NCBI RefSeq assembly: GCF_014199625.1
Contig: NZ_JACHNY010000003.1
Coordinates: 1 to 64,000, forward strand
Length of the DNA stretch: 64,000 nucleotides
Direction: 5' to 3'
Source of the DNA: Sphingomonas abaci
GTDB lineage: Bacteria > Pseudomonadota > Alphaproteobacteria > Sphingomonadales > Sphingomonadaceae
Shown here: piece after piece, positions 44,881 to 54,637 of the stretch
Layout: every line of letters starts with the position of its first letter
Numbering within the stretch: the first letter of the stretch is position 1
The notes under the pieces: generated by a model
Told to the model about the DNA's origin: nothing
What the model saw: only the letters and a program-made list of their open reading frames with translations
Databases searched by the model: none
Translations under genes and position numbers: made by a program

Positions 44881-45743
44881 AGCGTCCGGTCCTCGTCCCA
44901 GCCGGGCCGGACCTTGACGTGAAGGTAGAGATGCACCGGCCGGTCGAGCAGCACAGCCAGTTCGGTGCGCGCGCGGGCGCCGATCTCGCGGATGCGGCTG
45001 CCCCCCTTGCCCAGCACGATCGCGCGCTGGGTCGGGCGCTCGACCAGGATCTGCTGGTGGATCTCGACCGACCCGTCCTCGCGCTCCTTGAACGCCTCGG
45101 TCTCGATCGCGCTGGCATAGGGCAGCTCGGCGTGGAGCTGGAGATAAAGCTGTTCGCGCGTCACCTCGGCGGCCATCGCCCGCTCGGTGGCGTCGGACAC
45201 CTGGTCCTCCGGATAGTGCCAGGGGCCGACCGGCATCGCCCGGGCCAGCGCCCGCTTCAGCTCGGGCAGACCGTCGCCGGTCTGGGCAGAGACGAACCAG
45301 GTCTCAGCAAAGGGCAGCAGCGCGTTCAGCCGCTCGGCATGGATCAAGAGCTTGGCCTTGTCGGCGAGATCGACCTTGTTGAGGATCAGGTGCTTGGGCT
45401 CGGGCCGGTCGCGCAGGGATTCGGCGATGTCGGTCACCTTGCTGCCCAGGCCGCCCTTGGCGTCGACGACCAGCGCCAGCACGTCGGCCCCCTCGGTCCC
45501 GCCCCAGGCGGCGGCGACCATCGCCCGGTCCAGCCGGCGCTGCGGCTCGAAGATGCCGGGCGTGTCGACCAGGAGAAGCTGCGCGTCCTCCTCGATCGCG
45601 ACGCCCATCAGGCGCGCGCGCGTCGTCTGCGCCTTGGGGCTGACGATCGCCACCTTCTGCCCGACCAGGGCATTGACCAGAGTGGACTTGCCCGCATTGG
45701 GCGCGCCGAGGACGGCGACGAGGCCGCAACGTTGTTCGCTCAT
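44847..45743 (-). CDS. era: GTPase Era
   Basis: A 298-residue essential GTPase that binds 16S rRNA and acts in 30S assembly. The G domain shows G1 GAPNAGKS, G2 TTRARL, G3 DTPG and G4 NKVD; the C-terminal KH domain contains VERPTQRAIVLGKGGSRIRE. Length and order are typical. The start MSEQRCGLVAVLG at 45743 is chosen over a longer frame. Its end overlaps the sirtuin gene on the other strand. Confidence 0.96.
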   Translation of the reverse strand: MSEQRCGLVAVLGAPNAGKSTLVNALVGQKVAIVSPKAQTTRARLMGVAIEEDAQLLLVDTPGIFEPQRRLDRAMVAAAWGGTEGADVLALVVDAKGGLGSKVTDIAESLRDRPEPKHLILNKVDLADKAKLLIHAERLNALLPFAETWFVSAQTGDGLPELKRALARAMPVGPWHYPEDQVSDATERAMAAEVTREQLYLQLHAELPYASAIETEAFKEREDGSVEIHQQILVERPTQRAIVLGKGGSRIREIGARARTELAVLLDRPVHLYLHVKVRPGWDEDRTLYRDIGLDWVD

Positions 45744-45856
45744 GCGCGTGGCGTAGAGGCGGGACGGGGGGCGGGGCAAGCCCCGAGCTTCCGCACGGCA
45801 AATGGCGGCGCGCTGCTTGGCCCCGGCCCCCTGCGGTTGCGGGAGCACGAAGGCGT

Positions 45857-45883
45857 GCCCCCTCCCCGAGCCGGGAAGGGGGC
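45857..45883 (-). terminator. terminator-like hairpin after xylA
   Basis: GCCCCCTCCCCG (45857-45868) and CGGGAAGGGGGC (45872-45883) form a stem with one mismatch and a three-base loop nine bases past the xylA stop at 45892 (minus strand), closing the xylBA operon. Confidence 0.55.
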
Positions 45884-45891
45884 CGGCCGTC

Positions 45892-47199
45892 TTACAGGAA
45901 GCGGTTGATCAGGTTCTCGATCCGCTCCTGCCGGCCGGAACGCGGCTTGGGGTCGATGTTCCGCTCCACCGCCAGGTCAGCGATGCCCGCGAGGTCGAGG
46001 CCGCCGACCTGCTGGCCGAACGCGCCGTCCCAACCGGCATAGCGCTCCGCCTTGATCGAATCGAGCCGACCGTCCTCGATGATCGCGGCGGCGTTGAGCA
46101 GGCCCTTGGCGACGACGTCGATGCCGCCGACATGGCCGTAGAACAGGTCGACCGGCTCCATCGACTGGCGGCGCACCTTGGCGTCGAAGTTGAAGCCGCC
46201 GGTGGTGAAGCCGCCCGCCCGGATGATCTCGATCATCGCCAGCGTCAGTTCCTCGACCGAGTTGGGAAATTGATCGGTGTCCCAGCCATTCTGCGGATCG
46301 CCGCGATTGGCGTCGATCGAGCCGAAGATGCCGAGCGCGGCGGCCGTCGCAATCTCATGCTCGAAGGTGTGGCCCGACAGCGTGGCGTGGTTCGCCTCGA
46401 TGTTGACCTTGACCTCGTTCTCCAGGCCGTAGCGCTTCAGGAAGCCGTACACGGTCGCGGTGTCGAAGTCATACTGGTGCTTGGTCGGCTCGTGCGGCTT
46501 GGGCTCGATCAGGATCGTGCCGGTGAAGCCGATCTTGTGCTTGTGCTCGACCACCAGGCTGAGGAAGCGGCCGAAATTGTCCAGCTCGCGCTTCAGATCG
46601 GTGTTGTGCAGCGTCTCATAGCCTTCGCGGCCGCCCCACAGCACGTAGTTGCTGCCGCCCAGGCGATGCGTCGCCTCCAGCGCGTCGCGGACCTGGAGCG
46701 CGCCGAACGCATAGACCTCCGGATCGGGATTGGTGGCGCCGCCGGCGGCGAAGCGCGGATGGCTGAACAGGTTGGCGGTGCCCCAGAGCAGCTTGCGGCC
46801 CGACGACGCCTGGAGCTTCTCCAGATGGTCGACGGCTTCGGCGAAATAGCGGCGATGCTCGGTGACGTTGGCGGCGTCCGCCATCACGTCGACGTCGTGG
46901 AAGCAGTAATAGGGCACGTCGAGCTTCTGGAAGAAGTCGAACGCCACCTCGCGCTTCTCGGCGGCCGCCGCGCTGTCATTGGCGCCGCGATGCCAGGGGC
47001 GGTTGAAGGTGCCGCCACCGAACACGTCGGAGCCGGGCCAGCAGAAGGTGTGCCAGAAGCAGGCGGCGAAGCGGAGATGCTCCTCCATCGTCTTGCCCAG
47101 CACGACGCGGTTCTTGTCGTAGTAGCGATAGGCCAGCTCGTTGGTCGACTCCGGACCTTCGTAGCGGATCTGGGGAATGTCGGCGAAGAAATCGGACAT
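45892..47199 (-). CDS. xylA: xylose isomerase
   Basis: A 435-residue metal-dependent isomerase converting D-xylose to D-xylulose. The class II signatures [19 protein letters not shown] and [18 protein letters not shown] are both present, together with the catalytic His region near [10 protein letters not shown] and the metal-binding [18 protein letters not shown]. The ATG at 47199 overlaps the xylB stop (TGATG), so it is translated with xylB. Last gene of the GH43-xylB-xylA operon. Confidence 0.97.
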   Translation of the reverse strand: MSDFFADIPQIRYEGPESTNELAYRYYDKNRVVLGKTMEEHLRFAACFWHTFCWPGSDVFGGGTFNRPWHRGANDSAAAAEKREVAFDFFQKLDVPYYCFHDVDVMADAANVTEHRRYFAEAVDHLEKLQASSGRKLLWGTANLFSHPRFAAGGATNPDPEVYAFGALQVRDALEATHRLGGSNYVLWGGREGYETLHNTDLKRELDNFGRFLSLVVEHKHKIGFTGTILIEPKPHEPTKHQYDFDTATVYGFLKRYGLENEVKVNIEANHATLSGHTFEHEIATAAALGIFGSIDANRGDPQNGWDTDQFPNSVEELTLAMIEIIRAGGFTTGGFNFDAKVRRQSMEPVDLFYGHVGGIDVVAKGLLNAAAIIEDGRLDSIKAERYAGWDGAFGQQVGGLDLAGIADLAVERNIDPKPRSGRQERIENLINRFL

Positions 47200-48659
47200 C
47201 AGGCGTTCCTGTCGAGGGGGGTGGGGGTGATGCGGGAATAGGCGTCGCGGAAGGCGGCCTTCTTGGCGGCGAGCCGGTCGACCAGATCGGGTTCGGGCGC
47301 GATGCTGCGCGCCACCGGCGGCGCGGCGCAGACGCTGGCGGGATCGCCGCCGTCGACGGCGAGCTGCGCCAGCCGGGCGGCGCCCAGCGCCGGGCCGACC
47401 TCGCCGCCCTGGAGATAGACGAGTTCGACCTCCATCGCGCTGGCGAGGATGCGGCCCCAATAGCCCGAGCGCGCGCCGCCGCCGATCACCGCCATGCGGT
47501 CGATCCGCGTGCCGGCATCCGTCAGCGCGTCGAGGCCGTCGGCGAGCGCGAAGGCGACGCCCTCCAGCACCGCCTGGGCCAGCCGGCCGCCATCGGTGTC
47601 GTGGTCGAGCCGCAGGAACGCGCCGCGCACCTCGGCATCGTTGTGCGGGGTCCGCTCGCCCGACAGATACGGAAGGAAGAGCTCGGGGCCGCAGGCCGGG
47701 CCCGCCGCCTCGGCGCGCGCGAACAGCTCCGCCGCGCCGCCGGCCCCCGTGATCCGCGCCACCCAGTCGATGCAGGACGCCGCGGACAGGTGGACCGACA
47801 TCTGGTGCCACAGGCCGGGCAGCGCATGGCAGAAGGCATGGACGGCGCGCGCCGGGTTGGGGCGGAATTCCTTGGTCGCGACGAAGATCACGCCCGAGGT
47901 GCCGAGCGACAGCAGCGCGTCGCCGTCCCGCACCACGCCGACGCCGACCGCGCCCGCCGCATTGTCGCCGCCGCCGGCCGCGACCGGCACGGGCGGCACG
48001 CCCCACAGCTCGGCGACCTCGGCCAGCAGCGTGCCGGTGACCGCCGAGCCTTCGTGCAGACTCGGCATCTGCGCCTCGGTCAGGCCGCAGGCGTCCAGCA
48101 CCGCGTCGCTCCAGCGCCGGCCGGCGACGTCCAGCCAGATGGTGCCGGCGCTGTCCGACAGGTCGGACGCCTTGTCGCCGGTCATCTTCAGCCGGACATA
48201 GTCCTTGGGCAGCAGCACGGTGCGCACCGCCGCGAACACGTCCGGCTCATGGTCGCGGACCCACATCAGCTTGGGCGCGGTGAAGCCGGGCATCGCGAGA
48301 TTGCCGGTGATCGCATGGAGATCGGGCACCGCCGCCTCCAGCGCCCGGCACTCGGCGGCGCTGCGGCCGTCGTTCCACAGGATCGCCGGGCGCAAGGGGC
48401 GGTCGTCCGCCCCCAGCAGCGTCGCGCCGTGCATCTGCCCGGCGAGGCCGATGCTGCGCACCGCGCGCCGCACCGCCGGATCGATCGCCTGGACGGCGGC
48501 GGTCGTCGCCTTCCACCAGGCGTCCGGGTCCTGCTCCGACCAGAGCGGGTGCGGACGCTGGACGGTCAGCGCGGCCGTGCCCTGTCCGGCGACCGCGCCG
48601 CTGTCGTCGAGCACCACCGCCTTGACGCCGGAGGTGCCGATATCGATGCCGAGGAACAT
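47199..48659 (-). CDS. xylB: xylulokinase
   Basis: A 486-residue FGGY-family kinase that phosphorylates D-xylulose to xylulose 5-phosphate for the pentose phosphate pathway. The ATP/sugar fold markers are [18 protein letters not shown] at the start, [13 protein letters not shown] (the catalytic Asp is downstream in [11 protein letters not shown]), and [16 protein letters not shown] near the end. It starts seven bases after the GH43 stop and overlaps xylA, so all three form one operon. Confidence 0.96.
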   Translation of the reverse strand: MFLGIDIGTSGVKAVVLDDSGAVAGQGTAALTVQRPHPLWSEQDPDAWWKATTAAVQAIDPAVRRAVRSIGLAGQMHGATLLGADDRPLRPAILWNDGRSAAECRALEAAVPDLHAITGNLAMPGFTAPKLMWVRDHEPDVFAAVRTVLLPKDYVRLKMTGDKASDLSDSAGTIWLDVAGRRWSDAVLDACGLTEAQMPSLHEGSAVTGTLLAEVAELWGVPPVPVAAGGGDNAAGAVGVGVVRDGDALLSLGTSGVIFVATKEFRPNPARAVHAFCHALPGLWHQMSVHLSAASCIDWVARITGAGGAAELFARAEAAGPACGPELFLPYLSGERTPHNDAEVRGAFLRLDHDTDGGRLAQAVLEGVAFALADGLDALTDAGTRIDRMAVIGGGARSGYWGRILASAMEVELVYLQGGEVGPALGAARLAQLAVDGGDPASVCAAPPVARSIAPEPDLVDRLAAKKAAFRDAYSRITPTPLDRNA

Positions 48660-48666
48660 GGGCGGG

Positions 48667-49833
48667 TCAGTCCTTGAACGGGTTGATCGTCTGGATCGTG
48701 CCGTCCGGGTTGAAGCGCAACTCGGTCATCTTGGCGGAGCGGAGGTGATTCTTCCCGGACAGTTGCGTGTCATGGTAGAAGAGATACCAGCGACCCTTGA
48801 AGTCGATGATCGAATGATGCGTCGTCCAGCCCTGCACCGGCTCCATGATCCGGCCGGTATAGCGGAAGGGACCATAGGGATTGTCGCCGATCGCATAGGC
48901 CAGGTAATGCGTGTCGCCGGTCGAATAGGTGAAGTAATATTTGCCGTTCCGCTTGAACAGCCAGCTCGCCTCGAAGAAGCGATGGTCATGGTCGCCGCCC
49001 AGCACGGGCTTGCCCTGCTGGTCGAGGATCTGCACGTCGCGCGGCGCCTCGGCGAAGCTCTTCATGTCGGGCGACAGGCGGGCGACCTTGGCGGACAGCG
49101 CCGGCTGGTCGTCGCGCTTCAGGTCGGTGTCGCCGCCGTTCGGGTCGTAGCGGCCGGTCGCCCAGCGCTGGAGCTGCCCGCCCCAGATGCCGCCGAAATA
49201 CATGTAGCTCTGGCCGTTGAAGTCGGTGAACACGGCCGGGTCGATCGAATAGCTGCCGGCGATCGGGGTCGGCTCGGCCTTGAACGGGCCGGTCGGCGAC
49301 TTGGAGGTGGCGACGCCGATCCGGAACACGCCCTGTTTGTCGCGCGCTGGGATATAGAGATAATAGGTGCCGTTCTTGTACGCGGCGTCGGGCGCCCAGG
49401 TCTGCTTGGAGGCCCAGGGGATGTCCTTCACGTCGAGCGCGACCGGGTTCACCGTCACCGGGCCGCCTGGCCGGTCCATGCTCAGCACCTGATAGTCGTG
49501 CATCGCATATTGGTTGCCCAGATCGTCGTCAGGGATGCCGGCGTCGACGTCATGGCTGGGATAGACATAAATCTTGCCGTTGAAGACATGCGCGGACGGG
49601 TCGGCGAAATACAGGTTCCGCACCAGTGGCTGCGCCAGGTACCGCTTGCCGTCCGGGCTGCGCGGCTCGGAGCCCCCCTGGCCGGCCTGGCCGGCCTGGC
49701 CCGTGGTGCCCTGGGCGATCGCATAACCGCCGCCGGCGAGCGTCAGCGCGGCCGCGGCGAGGAGGGTGGAGAGATGGCGTGGCACGACCTTTGCGATCCT
49801 TTCCTGTTGTTCGAACGCCTTCTGATGAGGCAT
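48667..49833 (-). CDS. GH43 family glycoside hydrolase (beta-xylosidase/arabinofuranosidase-type), exported
   Basis: A 388-residue five-bladed propeller enzyme. The three acidic active-site residues are recognisable: base Asp in LYFADPSAHVFNGK, pKa-modulating Asp in YSIDPAVFTDFNG and acid Glu in RFFEASWLFKRNG. A signal peptide follows a short N-terminal extension; a GTG at 49785, with AAAGG upstream, would start directly before it and is a good alternative to ATG 49833. Expected action is release of xylose or arabinose from xylan oligomers. First gene of the operon with xylB and xylA; a xylose-type operator dyad lies 21 bases upstream of the ATG. Confidence 0.9.
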   Translation of the reverse strand: MPHQKAFEQQERIAKVVPRHLSTLLAAAALTLAGGGYAIAQGTTGQAGQAGQGGSEPRSPDGKRYLAQPLVRNLYFADPSAHVFNGKIYVYPSHDVDAGIPDDDLGNQYAMHDYQVLSMDRPGGPVTVNPVALDVKDIPWASKQTWAPDAAYKNGTYYLYIPARDKQGVFRIGVATSKSPTGPFKAEPTPIAGSYSIDPAVFTDFNGQSYMYFGGIWGGQLQRWATGRYDPNGGDTDLKRDDQPALSAKVARLSPDMKSFAEAPRDVQILDQQGKPVLGGDHDHRFFEASWLFKRNGKYYFTYSTGDTHYLAYAIGDNPYGPFRYTGRIMEPVQGWTTHHSIIDFKGRWYLFYHDTQLSGKNHLRSAKMTELRFNPDGTIQTINPFKD

Positions 49834-49853
49834 TTCTGCGGCCCAAACCGCGT

Positions 49854-49867
49854 CGATAGCGCTACCA
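49854..49867. promoter_or_regulatory. LacI/XylR-type operator in front of GH43-xylBA
   Basis: CGATAGCGCTACCA, built around the palindrome TAGCGCTA, is very close to the operator described for Caulobacter XylR (TGGTAGCGCTAACA) and to two other sites in this window (53056, 60118). It is 21 bases from the GH43 ATG. Confidence 0.65.
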
Positions 49868-50065
49868 TATGGAAGCCGGGGGGCGGGGGCAAGCGCTGTG
49901 GCGTCGAAATCGCCCTGTCCGGTGAAATGGTTTGCGATCCTAGGTCCTTAACCTTCTCCTAAGCGCGTGGCCACTAGAGGTGGCCGCGCGTTGCAACGGA
50001 ACCCTGGCGTGCTGTCATCCCATCCCCGACCCACCCACGACCGGCCGCCGTCCCGGGGGAGCAAG

Positions 50066-50743
50066 ATGGCGATCGCCGCCGCGGTGTTCGGCGCCATCGT
50101 GGGCGGCCATGTCGCGATCGCGCAGGTGCAGGCGGCGCGCGCGCCGCTGCCGGGCGCGGGCGAGCCGACGGGTGCATGCAGCCTGTGGTTCATCGGCAGC
50201 TCGACCGTGTACAAATGGTCGACGTTGGCGCGCGACATGGAGCCGTGGCAGGCGCATAATCGCGGCATCGACGGCGCGCTCATTCCCCGCATCGTCCAGG
50301 CGCTCCGCCACGAGCCGCCCGGCCCGGCCCCGGCCGGCATCGTCTATTATTCGGGCGAGAATGACATCGCGCGCGGCGCCAGCGCCGAACAGACGCTGTC
50401 CGATTTCCGCGACTTCCTGGCCGCGAAGACGGCGCGCTACGGGGCGCTGCCGGTCGTCGTGCTGGCGCTCAAGCCCAGTCCGACGCGGTGGAGCAACCGG
50501 CCAACGCAGACCCGGTTCAACGCCGATCTGCGCCGACTGGCGGCGACGCGTCACGATCTCCACTATCTCGATCTGCGGCCGCTGTTGCTGGTGGATGGCC
50601 GGCCCGGCCCGTTCTACGTCGAGGATGGCGTGCATCTGAACGCGGAAGGCTATGCGCGCTGGTCGGCCCGGCTGCGGCCGGCGCTGGCGCACATGCTGTC
50701 GCCCGCGCGGGTGCGGCACTGCGTCGGCGACCAGCCGGCGTGA
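50066..50743 (+). CDS. SGNH/GDSL hydrolase, exported or membrane-anchored
   Basis: A 225-residue SGNH-fold esterase. Residues 1-20 (MAIAAAVFGAIVGGHVAIAQ) form a signal peptide or N-terminal anchor. Catalytic blocks are FIGSSTVYKW (Ser), NRGIDGALIP (Gly), YYSGENDIARG (Asn) and VEDGVHLN (Asp-x-x-His). GGGGGAG lies before the ATG. The stop overlaps the GTG start of the acyltransferase gene (GTGA), a coupling seen in O-acyl transfer systems. In a xylan locus it may de-acetylate xylan or transfer acetyl groups; the sequence does not decide between them. Confidence 0.82.
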   Translation: MAIAAAVFGAIVGGHVAIAQVQAARAPLPGAGEPTGACSLWFIGSSTVYKWSTLARDMEPWQAHNRGIDGALIPRIVQALRHEPPGPAPAGIVYYSGENDIARGASAEQTLSDFRDFLAAKTARYGALPVVVLALKPSPTRWSNRPTQTRFNADLRRLAATRHDLHYLDLRPLLLVDGRPGPFYVEDGVHLNAEGYARWSARLRPALAHMLSPARVRHCVGDQPA

Positions 50744-51888
50744 CGGCGCCAGGCCTCGACCGCATCGGGTCCGGAGGGGCGGCGCGAATCGAGGGCCTGT
50801 CCGTGTGGCGGGCGCTGCTCATGCTGGCCGGCATCGCGCTCCACGCGACGATGGGGCGGGAGGATTATCCGCCCTTCGCCGCGATCAACATCGCCTCGGG
50901 CGCGTTTCGCATGGGCACCTTCTTCATCATCTCGGGCCTGCTGACCGGTTTTGCGCTCATCCGCCAGCCGGCGGCCGGGGCGTGGCTGCGGAGACGGGTG
51001 GTCCGCCTGGTGCTGCCGCTGATGGTGGGGCTGGGGCTGGTCTTCCCGGCCGTGGCCGTGGTTTCGGGGACCCGAGCGGGCGCGTGGTGGACGCGCAATC
51101 CGCATCATCTCTGGTTCCTGGGCGCGCTGATCCTCTACACGATGATCGGCCATGTTCTGTGGCGCAGCGCGCTGGCCGCGCGCCTGCTCGGCCGGATCGA
51201 GCGAGCGGCCGCGCGGAGTGACGGGCTGCAGGCCCGGATGGTGCTGGTGGCGGGGTTGCTGTCCTTCCTGCTGATCACGCTGACCCTGCCGGTTCGGATC
51301 GCCGCGCCGCCCGCCTGGCAGCCCTTGGCTCGGCCGCTGCCGCTGATTGCGGGCTATGCACCCATGTTCCTGCTGGGACTGGCGATGGCGCGCATGCCGG
51401 TGCTGCGCCACGCGCTGACCCGCCGGTCGCGGCTGCCCGTGGCGGTCCTGCTCGCCGCCGCGACGATCGCCCTGGCCTCGCACCAGCGGCTCTGGCCCGC
51501 CATGCCGGCGGCGCGGCTGAACTGGTGGGGCGACCTGATCGACCTCGCCTGCGCCGCCTGGTGCCCGCCCGCGGCGGCGGCGCTGGTCCTGCGCTCCGCG
51601 CTGGCGATCCGGCGCGTGCCGCCGCTGCTCGTGCGGCTAAGCGACGCCTCGTTCACCATGTACCTGCTGCACTATCCGGTCATCCTGGCGGTCAAGACGG
51701 TCGCGAACCCCTGGCATCTCGGTCCGTGGACCGACTTCGACCTGGCGCTGATCGTCGGCGGCGGCCTGTCCTATCTGGTCCACCGCCTGGGGGTGGAGCG
51801 ATCGGCGACGCTGGCCTGGCTGCTGAACGGCCGGCCGCTGCGATCGCGCGCCGCCGCCACCCCCATGTTCGCGCCGAAACCGGTCTAG
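50740..51888 (+). CDS. acyltransferase 3 family membrane protein
   Basis: A 382-residue integral membrane O-acyltransferase with about ten helices. The family's first-helix motif appears as GLSVWRALLMLAGIALHATM (His of the active site), followed by GTFFIISGLLTGF and, near the end, LSDASFTMYLLHYPVILAVK. It overlaps the SGNH gene by GTGA; an ATG at 50821 is an alternative start but would cut the first helix. Such proteins acetylate surface glycans, with the SGNH partner completing transfer in the periplasm. The acceptor is unknown. Confidence 0.8.
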   Translation: MTAPGLDRIGSGGAARIEGLSVWRALLMLAGIALHATMGREDYPPFAAINIASGAFRMGTFFIISGLLTGFALIRQPAAGAWLRRRVVRLVLPLMVGLGLVFPAVAVVSGTRAGAWWTRNPHHLWFLGALILYTMIGHVLWRSALAARLLGRIERAAARSDGLQARMVLVAGLLSFLLITLTLPVRIAAPPAWQPLARPLPLIAGYAPMFLLGLAMARMPVLRHALTRRSRLPVAVLLAAATIALASHQRLWPAMPAARLNWWGDLIDLACAAWCPPAAAALVLRSALAIRRVPPLLVRLSDASFTMYLLHYPVILAVKTVANPWHLGPWTDFDLALIVGGGLSYLVHRLGVERSATLAWLLNGRPLRSRAAATPMFAPKPV

Positions 51889-51927
51889 CCCTTCCCCAAG
51901 GGCCGGCGAGCGCGTACCCACGGGAAC

Positions 51928-53040
51928 ATGGCTGCCGAACCCCCTTCGCCGATCGCTGTCCCCACCCCGTCCAAGCCGTCCACCCGCACCGCCCGCCGCG
52001 CCCGCTCCGCACCGACGATCAGCGACGTCGCGCGCCAGGCCGGCGTGTCGCCGATGACCGTGTCGCGCGTCATCAACGGCGAGGCGAGCGTCCGCCCGAC
52101 GACGCGCGAGACGGTGAAGGCGGCGATCGCCGCGCTCAACTATGCGCCCAATCCGGCGGCGCGCAGCTTGGCCGGTGCGCGCCAGCTCCGCGTCGCGATG
52201 CTGTACAGCAATCCGTCCGCCGGGTTCCTCAGCGAGTTCCTGCTCGGCAGCCTCGACCAGGCATCGCGGTCCGACGTGCAGATCGTGGTCGAGAAATGCG
52301 AACTGGGCGACCATGAGGTGGAGGTGGCGGCCCAGGTGGTGGCCAGCGGCATCGACGGCGTCGTCCTGCCGCCCCCCTTGTGCGAATCGGAAGCGGTGCT
52401 GGAGCTGTTCGCCAGAGCCGGCGTGCCCACCGTCTCCGTGGCCACCGGGCGACCGGCCGCCGACATGCTGGCGATCCGCATCGACGACCGCGCCGCCGCG
52501 CTGACCATGACGCGGCACATCATGTCGCTCGGCCATCGCCGCATCGGCTTCATCATGGGCAATCCCAACCTGACTGCCTCGTCCCGGCGCTTGTCCGGCT
52601 ACACGGCGGCGCTGGAGGAAGCGGGACTGGCGGTGGACGAGGCGCTGATCGTGCAGGGCCTCTATTCCTATCGCTCCGGCCTCGACGCCGCCGAACAATT
52701 GCTCGACCTGTCCGACCCGCCGACCGCGATCTTCTCGTCCAACGACGACATGGCGGCCGCCACGGTCGCGGTCGCGCACCGGCGCGGGCTGGACGTGCCC
52801 GGCGACCTGACGGTGTGCGGCTTCGACGACACCACCTTGTCGACCGCGATCTGGCCCGAGCTGACCACCATCCACCAGCCGATCGCCGACATGGCCCGCG
52901 CGGCGGTCGAGCTGCTGGTCGCGGTGCTGCGCCACAAGGACGGCGAGGTGGCGGACCGGCACCTGTTGCTCGACTATACCTTCATTCGCCGCCAGTCGGA
53001 TGCACCGCCCCGGATGCGGCCCAAGGCGCTTCCGGCTTGA
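51928..53040 (+). CDS. LacI-family regulator, probable XylR-type
   Basis: A 370-residue regulator: a short disordered leader, the LacI HTH at about 30-50 (VARQAGVSPMTVSRVING), hinge helix with NPAARSLAGA, and a periplasmic-binding-protein-like sugar domain (LGHRRIGFIMGNP, TAIFSSNDDMAAATV, LTVCGFDDTTLSTAIWP). It sits 39 bases after the acyltransferase and 79 bases before the sugar transporter, between the xyl operon and the xylanase genes. Three matching operator sites occur in this locus. I infer a xylose- or xylo-oligosaccharide-responsive repressor equivalent in role to Caulobacter XylR. Confidence 0.88.
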   Translation: MAAEPPSPIAVPTPSKPSTRTARRARSAPTISDVARQAGVSPMTVSRVINGEASVRPTTRETVKAAIAALNYAPNPAARSLAGARQLRVAMLYSNPSAGFLSEFLLGSLDQASRSDVQIVVEKCELGDHEVEVAAQVVASGIDGVVLPPPLCESEAVLELFARAGVPTVSVATGRPAADMLAIRIDDRAAALTMTRHIMSLGHRRIGFIMGNPNLTASSRRLSGYTAALEEAGLAVDEALIVQGLYSYRSGLDAAEQLLDLSDPPTAIFSSNDDMAAATVAVAHRRGLDVPGDLTVCGFDDTTLSTAIWPELTTIHQPIADMARAAVELLVAVLRHKDGEVADRHLLLDYTFIRRQSDAPPRMRPKALPA

Positions 53041-53055
53041 CCAGAAACCGGTAAC

Positions 53056-53069
53056 TGATAGCGATAACA
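53056..53069. promoter_or_regulatory. LacI/XylR-type operator in front of the sugar transporter
   Basis: TGATAGCGATAACA lies 16 bases after the regulator's stop and 51 bases before the transporter ATG. It shares TAGCG-N-TA-N-CA with the other two sites and the flanking TGATA of the 60118 site. Confidence 0.65.
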
Positions 53070-53119
53070 ATATTGGGGGCGGGCCGGTTGTCGGCGACGC
53101 GCCAGCAGGAGAGGGTCCC

Positions 53120-54556
53120 ATGACCGATTATATGCGGGGGACGGGGAACGCGAGTGACGCCGCCACCGTCAACCATGGTTTCATCGCCGCGATCGTCGCC
53201 GTCGCGACCATCGGCGGCTTCATGTTCGGCTATGATTCGGGCGTCATCAACGGCACGCAAAAGGGGCTGGAAGCGGCCTTCGACCTCGGCCGGCTCGGCA
53301 TCGGCGTCAATGTCGGCGCGATCCTGGTCGGCTCGGCGATCGGCGCGTTCGGTGCGGGCCGGCTGGCCGACCGGATCGGCCGGCGCAACACGATGATGCT
53401 GGCGGCGGCATTGTTCCTGGTCTCGGCGCTGCTGGCCGGCGCGGCGAGCAGCTCGGCGGTGTTCATCCTGGCGCGCATCATCGGCGGCCTGGGCGTCGGC
53501 GCGGCGAGCGTCATCTCGCCCGTCTATATTTCCGAAGTCACCCCGGCCTCGATCCGCGGCCGCCTGACCAGCGTGCAGCAGGTGATGATCATCACCGGCC
53601 TGACCGGCGCGTTCGTCGCCAATTTCGCGCTCGCCCGCTATGCCGGCGGCTCGACCGCGCCCTTCTGGCTGGGCTTCCCGGCCTGGCGCTGGATGTTCTG
53701 GCTCCAGGCGATTCCGGCGCTCATCTATCTGGTCGCGCTGTTCGTCATTCCGGAAAGCCCGCGCTTCCTGGTCGCCAAGGGCCGCGAGCAGCAGGCGCAT
53801 GACGTGCTGACCCGGCTGTTCGGCCGCGCCGAGGCGGACCGCAAGGTCGTCGAGATCCGCAACTCGCTCGCCGCTGACCACCACAAGCCCAAGCTGTCGG
53901 ACCTGGTCGACAAGACCACCGGCAAGATCCGCCCGATCCTGTGGGCGGGCATCGGTCTCGCCATCTTCCAGCAGCTCGTCGGCATCAACGTCGTCTTCTA
54001 TTACGGCGCGACCCTATGGGAGGCGGTCGGCTTCTCGGAGGATTATGCGCTTCAGACCAACATCCTGTCGGGCGTGCTGTCGATCGCGGCCTGCCTGTTC
54101 ACGATCGCGACCGTCGACAAGATCGGCCGAAAGCCGCTCCTGCTGATCGGCTCGGCCGGCATGGCGGTGACGCTGGCGCTGGTCGCCTACGCCTTCTCCA
54201 CCGCCGTCACCGGCGCGAACGGGGCGGTGTCCCTGCCGGGCAACAACGGCATCCTGGCGCTGGTGTCGGCCAATCTCTACGTCATCTTCTTCAACGCCAG
54301 CTGGGGCCCGGTGATGTGGGTGATGCTGGGCGAGATGTTCCCGAACCAGATCCGCGGCTCGGGCCTGGCGGTGTCGGGCTTCGCGCAGTGGATCGCCAAC
54401 GCCGCCATCTCGGTCAGCTTCCCGGCGCTCGCCGTGTCGCCCGGCCTGGCGGTGACGTACACGGGATACGCCTTCTTCGCGGCGATCTCGTTCTTCTTCG
54501 TCAAGGCGCTGGTCAACGAGACCAAGGGCCGCGAGCTGGAGGACATGGCCGGCTGA
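53120..54556 (+). CDS. MFS sugar porter (XylE/GalP-like)
   Basis: A 478-residue, 12-helix major facilitator transporter of the sugar-porter family. Diagnostic motifs: GGFMFGYDSGVINGT in helix 1, ADRIGRRNTMML after helix 2, PESPRFLVAKGR before the central loop, QQLVGINVVFYYG in helix 7 and DKIGRKPLLLIG after helix 8. Predicted proton-coupled import of xylose (or another pentose/hexose). The ATG at 53120 follows AGGAGAGG. An operator-like dyad in its leader supports control by the adjacent LacI-type protein. Confidence 0.9.
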   Translation: MTDYMRGTGNASDAATVNHGFIAAIVAVATIGGFMFGYDSGVINGTQKGLEAAFDLGRLGIGVNVGAILVGSAIGAFGAGRLADRIGRRNTMMLAAALFLVSALLAGAASSSAVFILARIIGGLGVGAASVISPVYISEVTPASIRGRLTSVQQVMIITGLTGAFVANFALARYAGGSTAPFWLGFPAWRWMFWLQAIPALIYLVALFVIPESPRFLVAKGREQQAHDVLTRLFGRAEADRKVVEIRNSLAADHHKPKLSDLVDKTTGKIRPILWAGIGLAIFQQLVGINVVFYYGATLWEAVGFSEDYALQTNILSGVLSIAACLFTIATVDKIGRKPLLLIGSAGMAVTLALVAYAFSTAVTGANGAVSLPGNNGILALVSANLYVIFFNASWGPVMWVMLGEMFPNQIRGSGLAVSGFAQWIANAAISVSFPALAVSPGLAVTYTGYAFFAAISFFFVKALVNETKGRELEDMAG

Positions 54557-54581
54557 TCCCCGGTCCGTCATCGACGAAAAG

Positions 54582-54615
54582 AAAACGGCGCGGGGAGCGA
54601 TCCCCGCGCCGTTTT
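54582..54615. terminator. perfect bidirectional intrinsic terminator
   Basis: AAAACGGCGCGGGGA (54582-54596) and TCCCCGCGCCGTTTT (54601-54615) form a flawless 15-bp stem with a GCGA loop, bounded by A4/T4 tracts on each side. It separates the convergent transporter and deacetylase genes and fits a two-way rho-independent terminator. Confidence 0.85.
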
Positions 54616-54637
54616 GCCATGTGCGGCGATGGGAACG

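Noticed and set aside
45892..48006. Possible xylB-xylA fusion read as one 704-codon frame
   Set aside because: The upstream half is a wrong-frame reading of xylB; xylA has its own ATG at 47199 overlapping the xylB stop.
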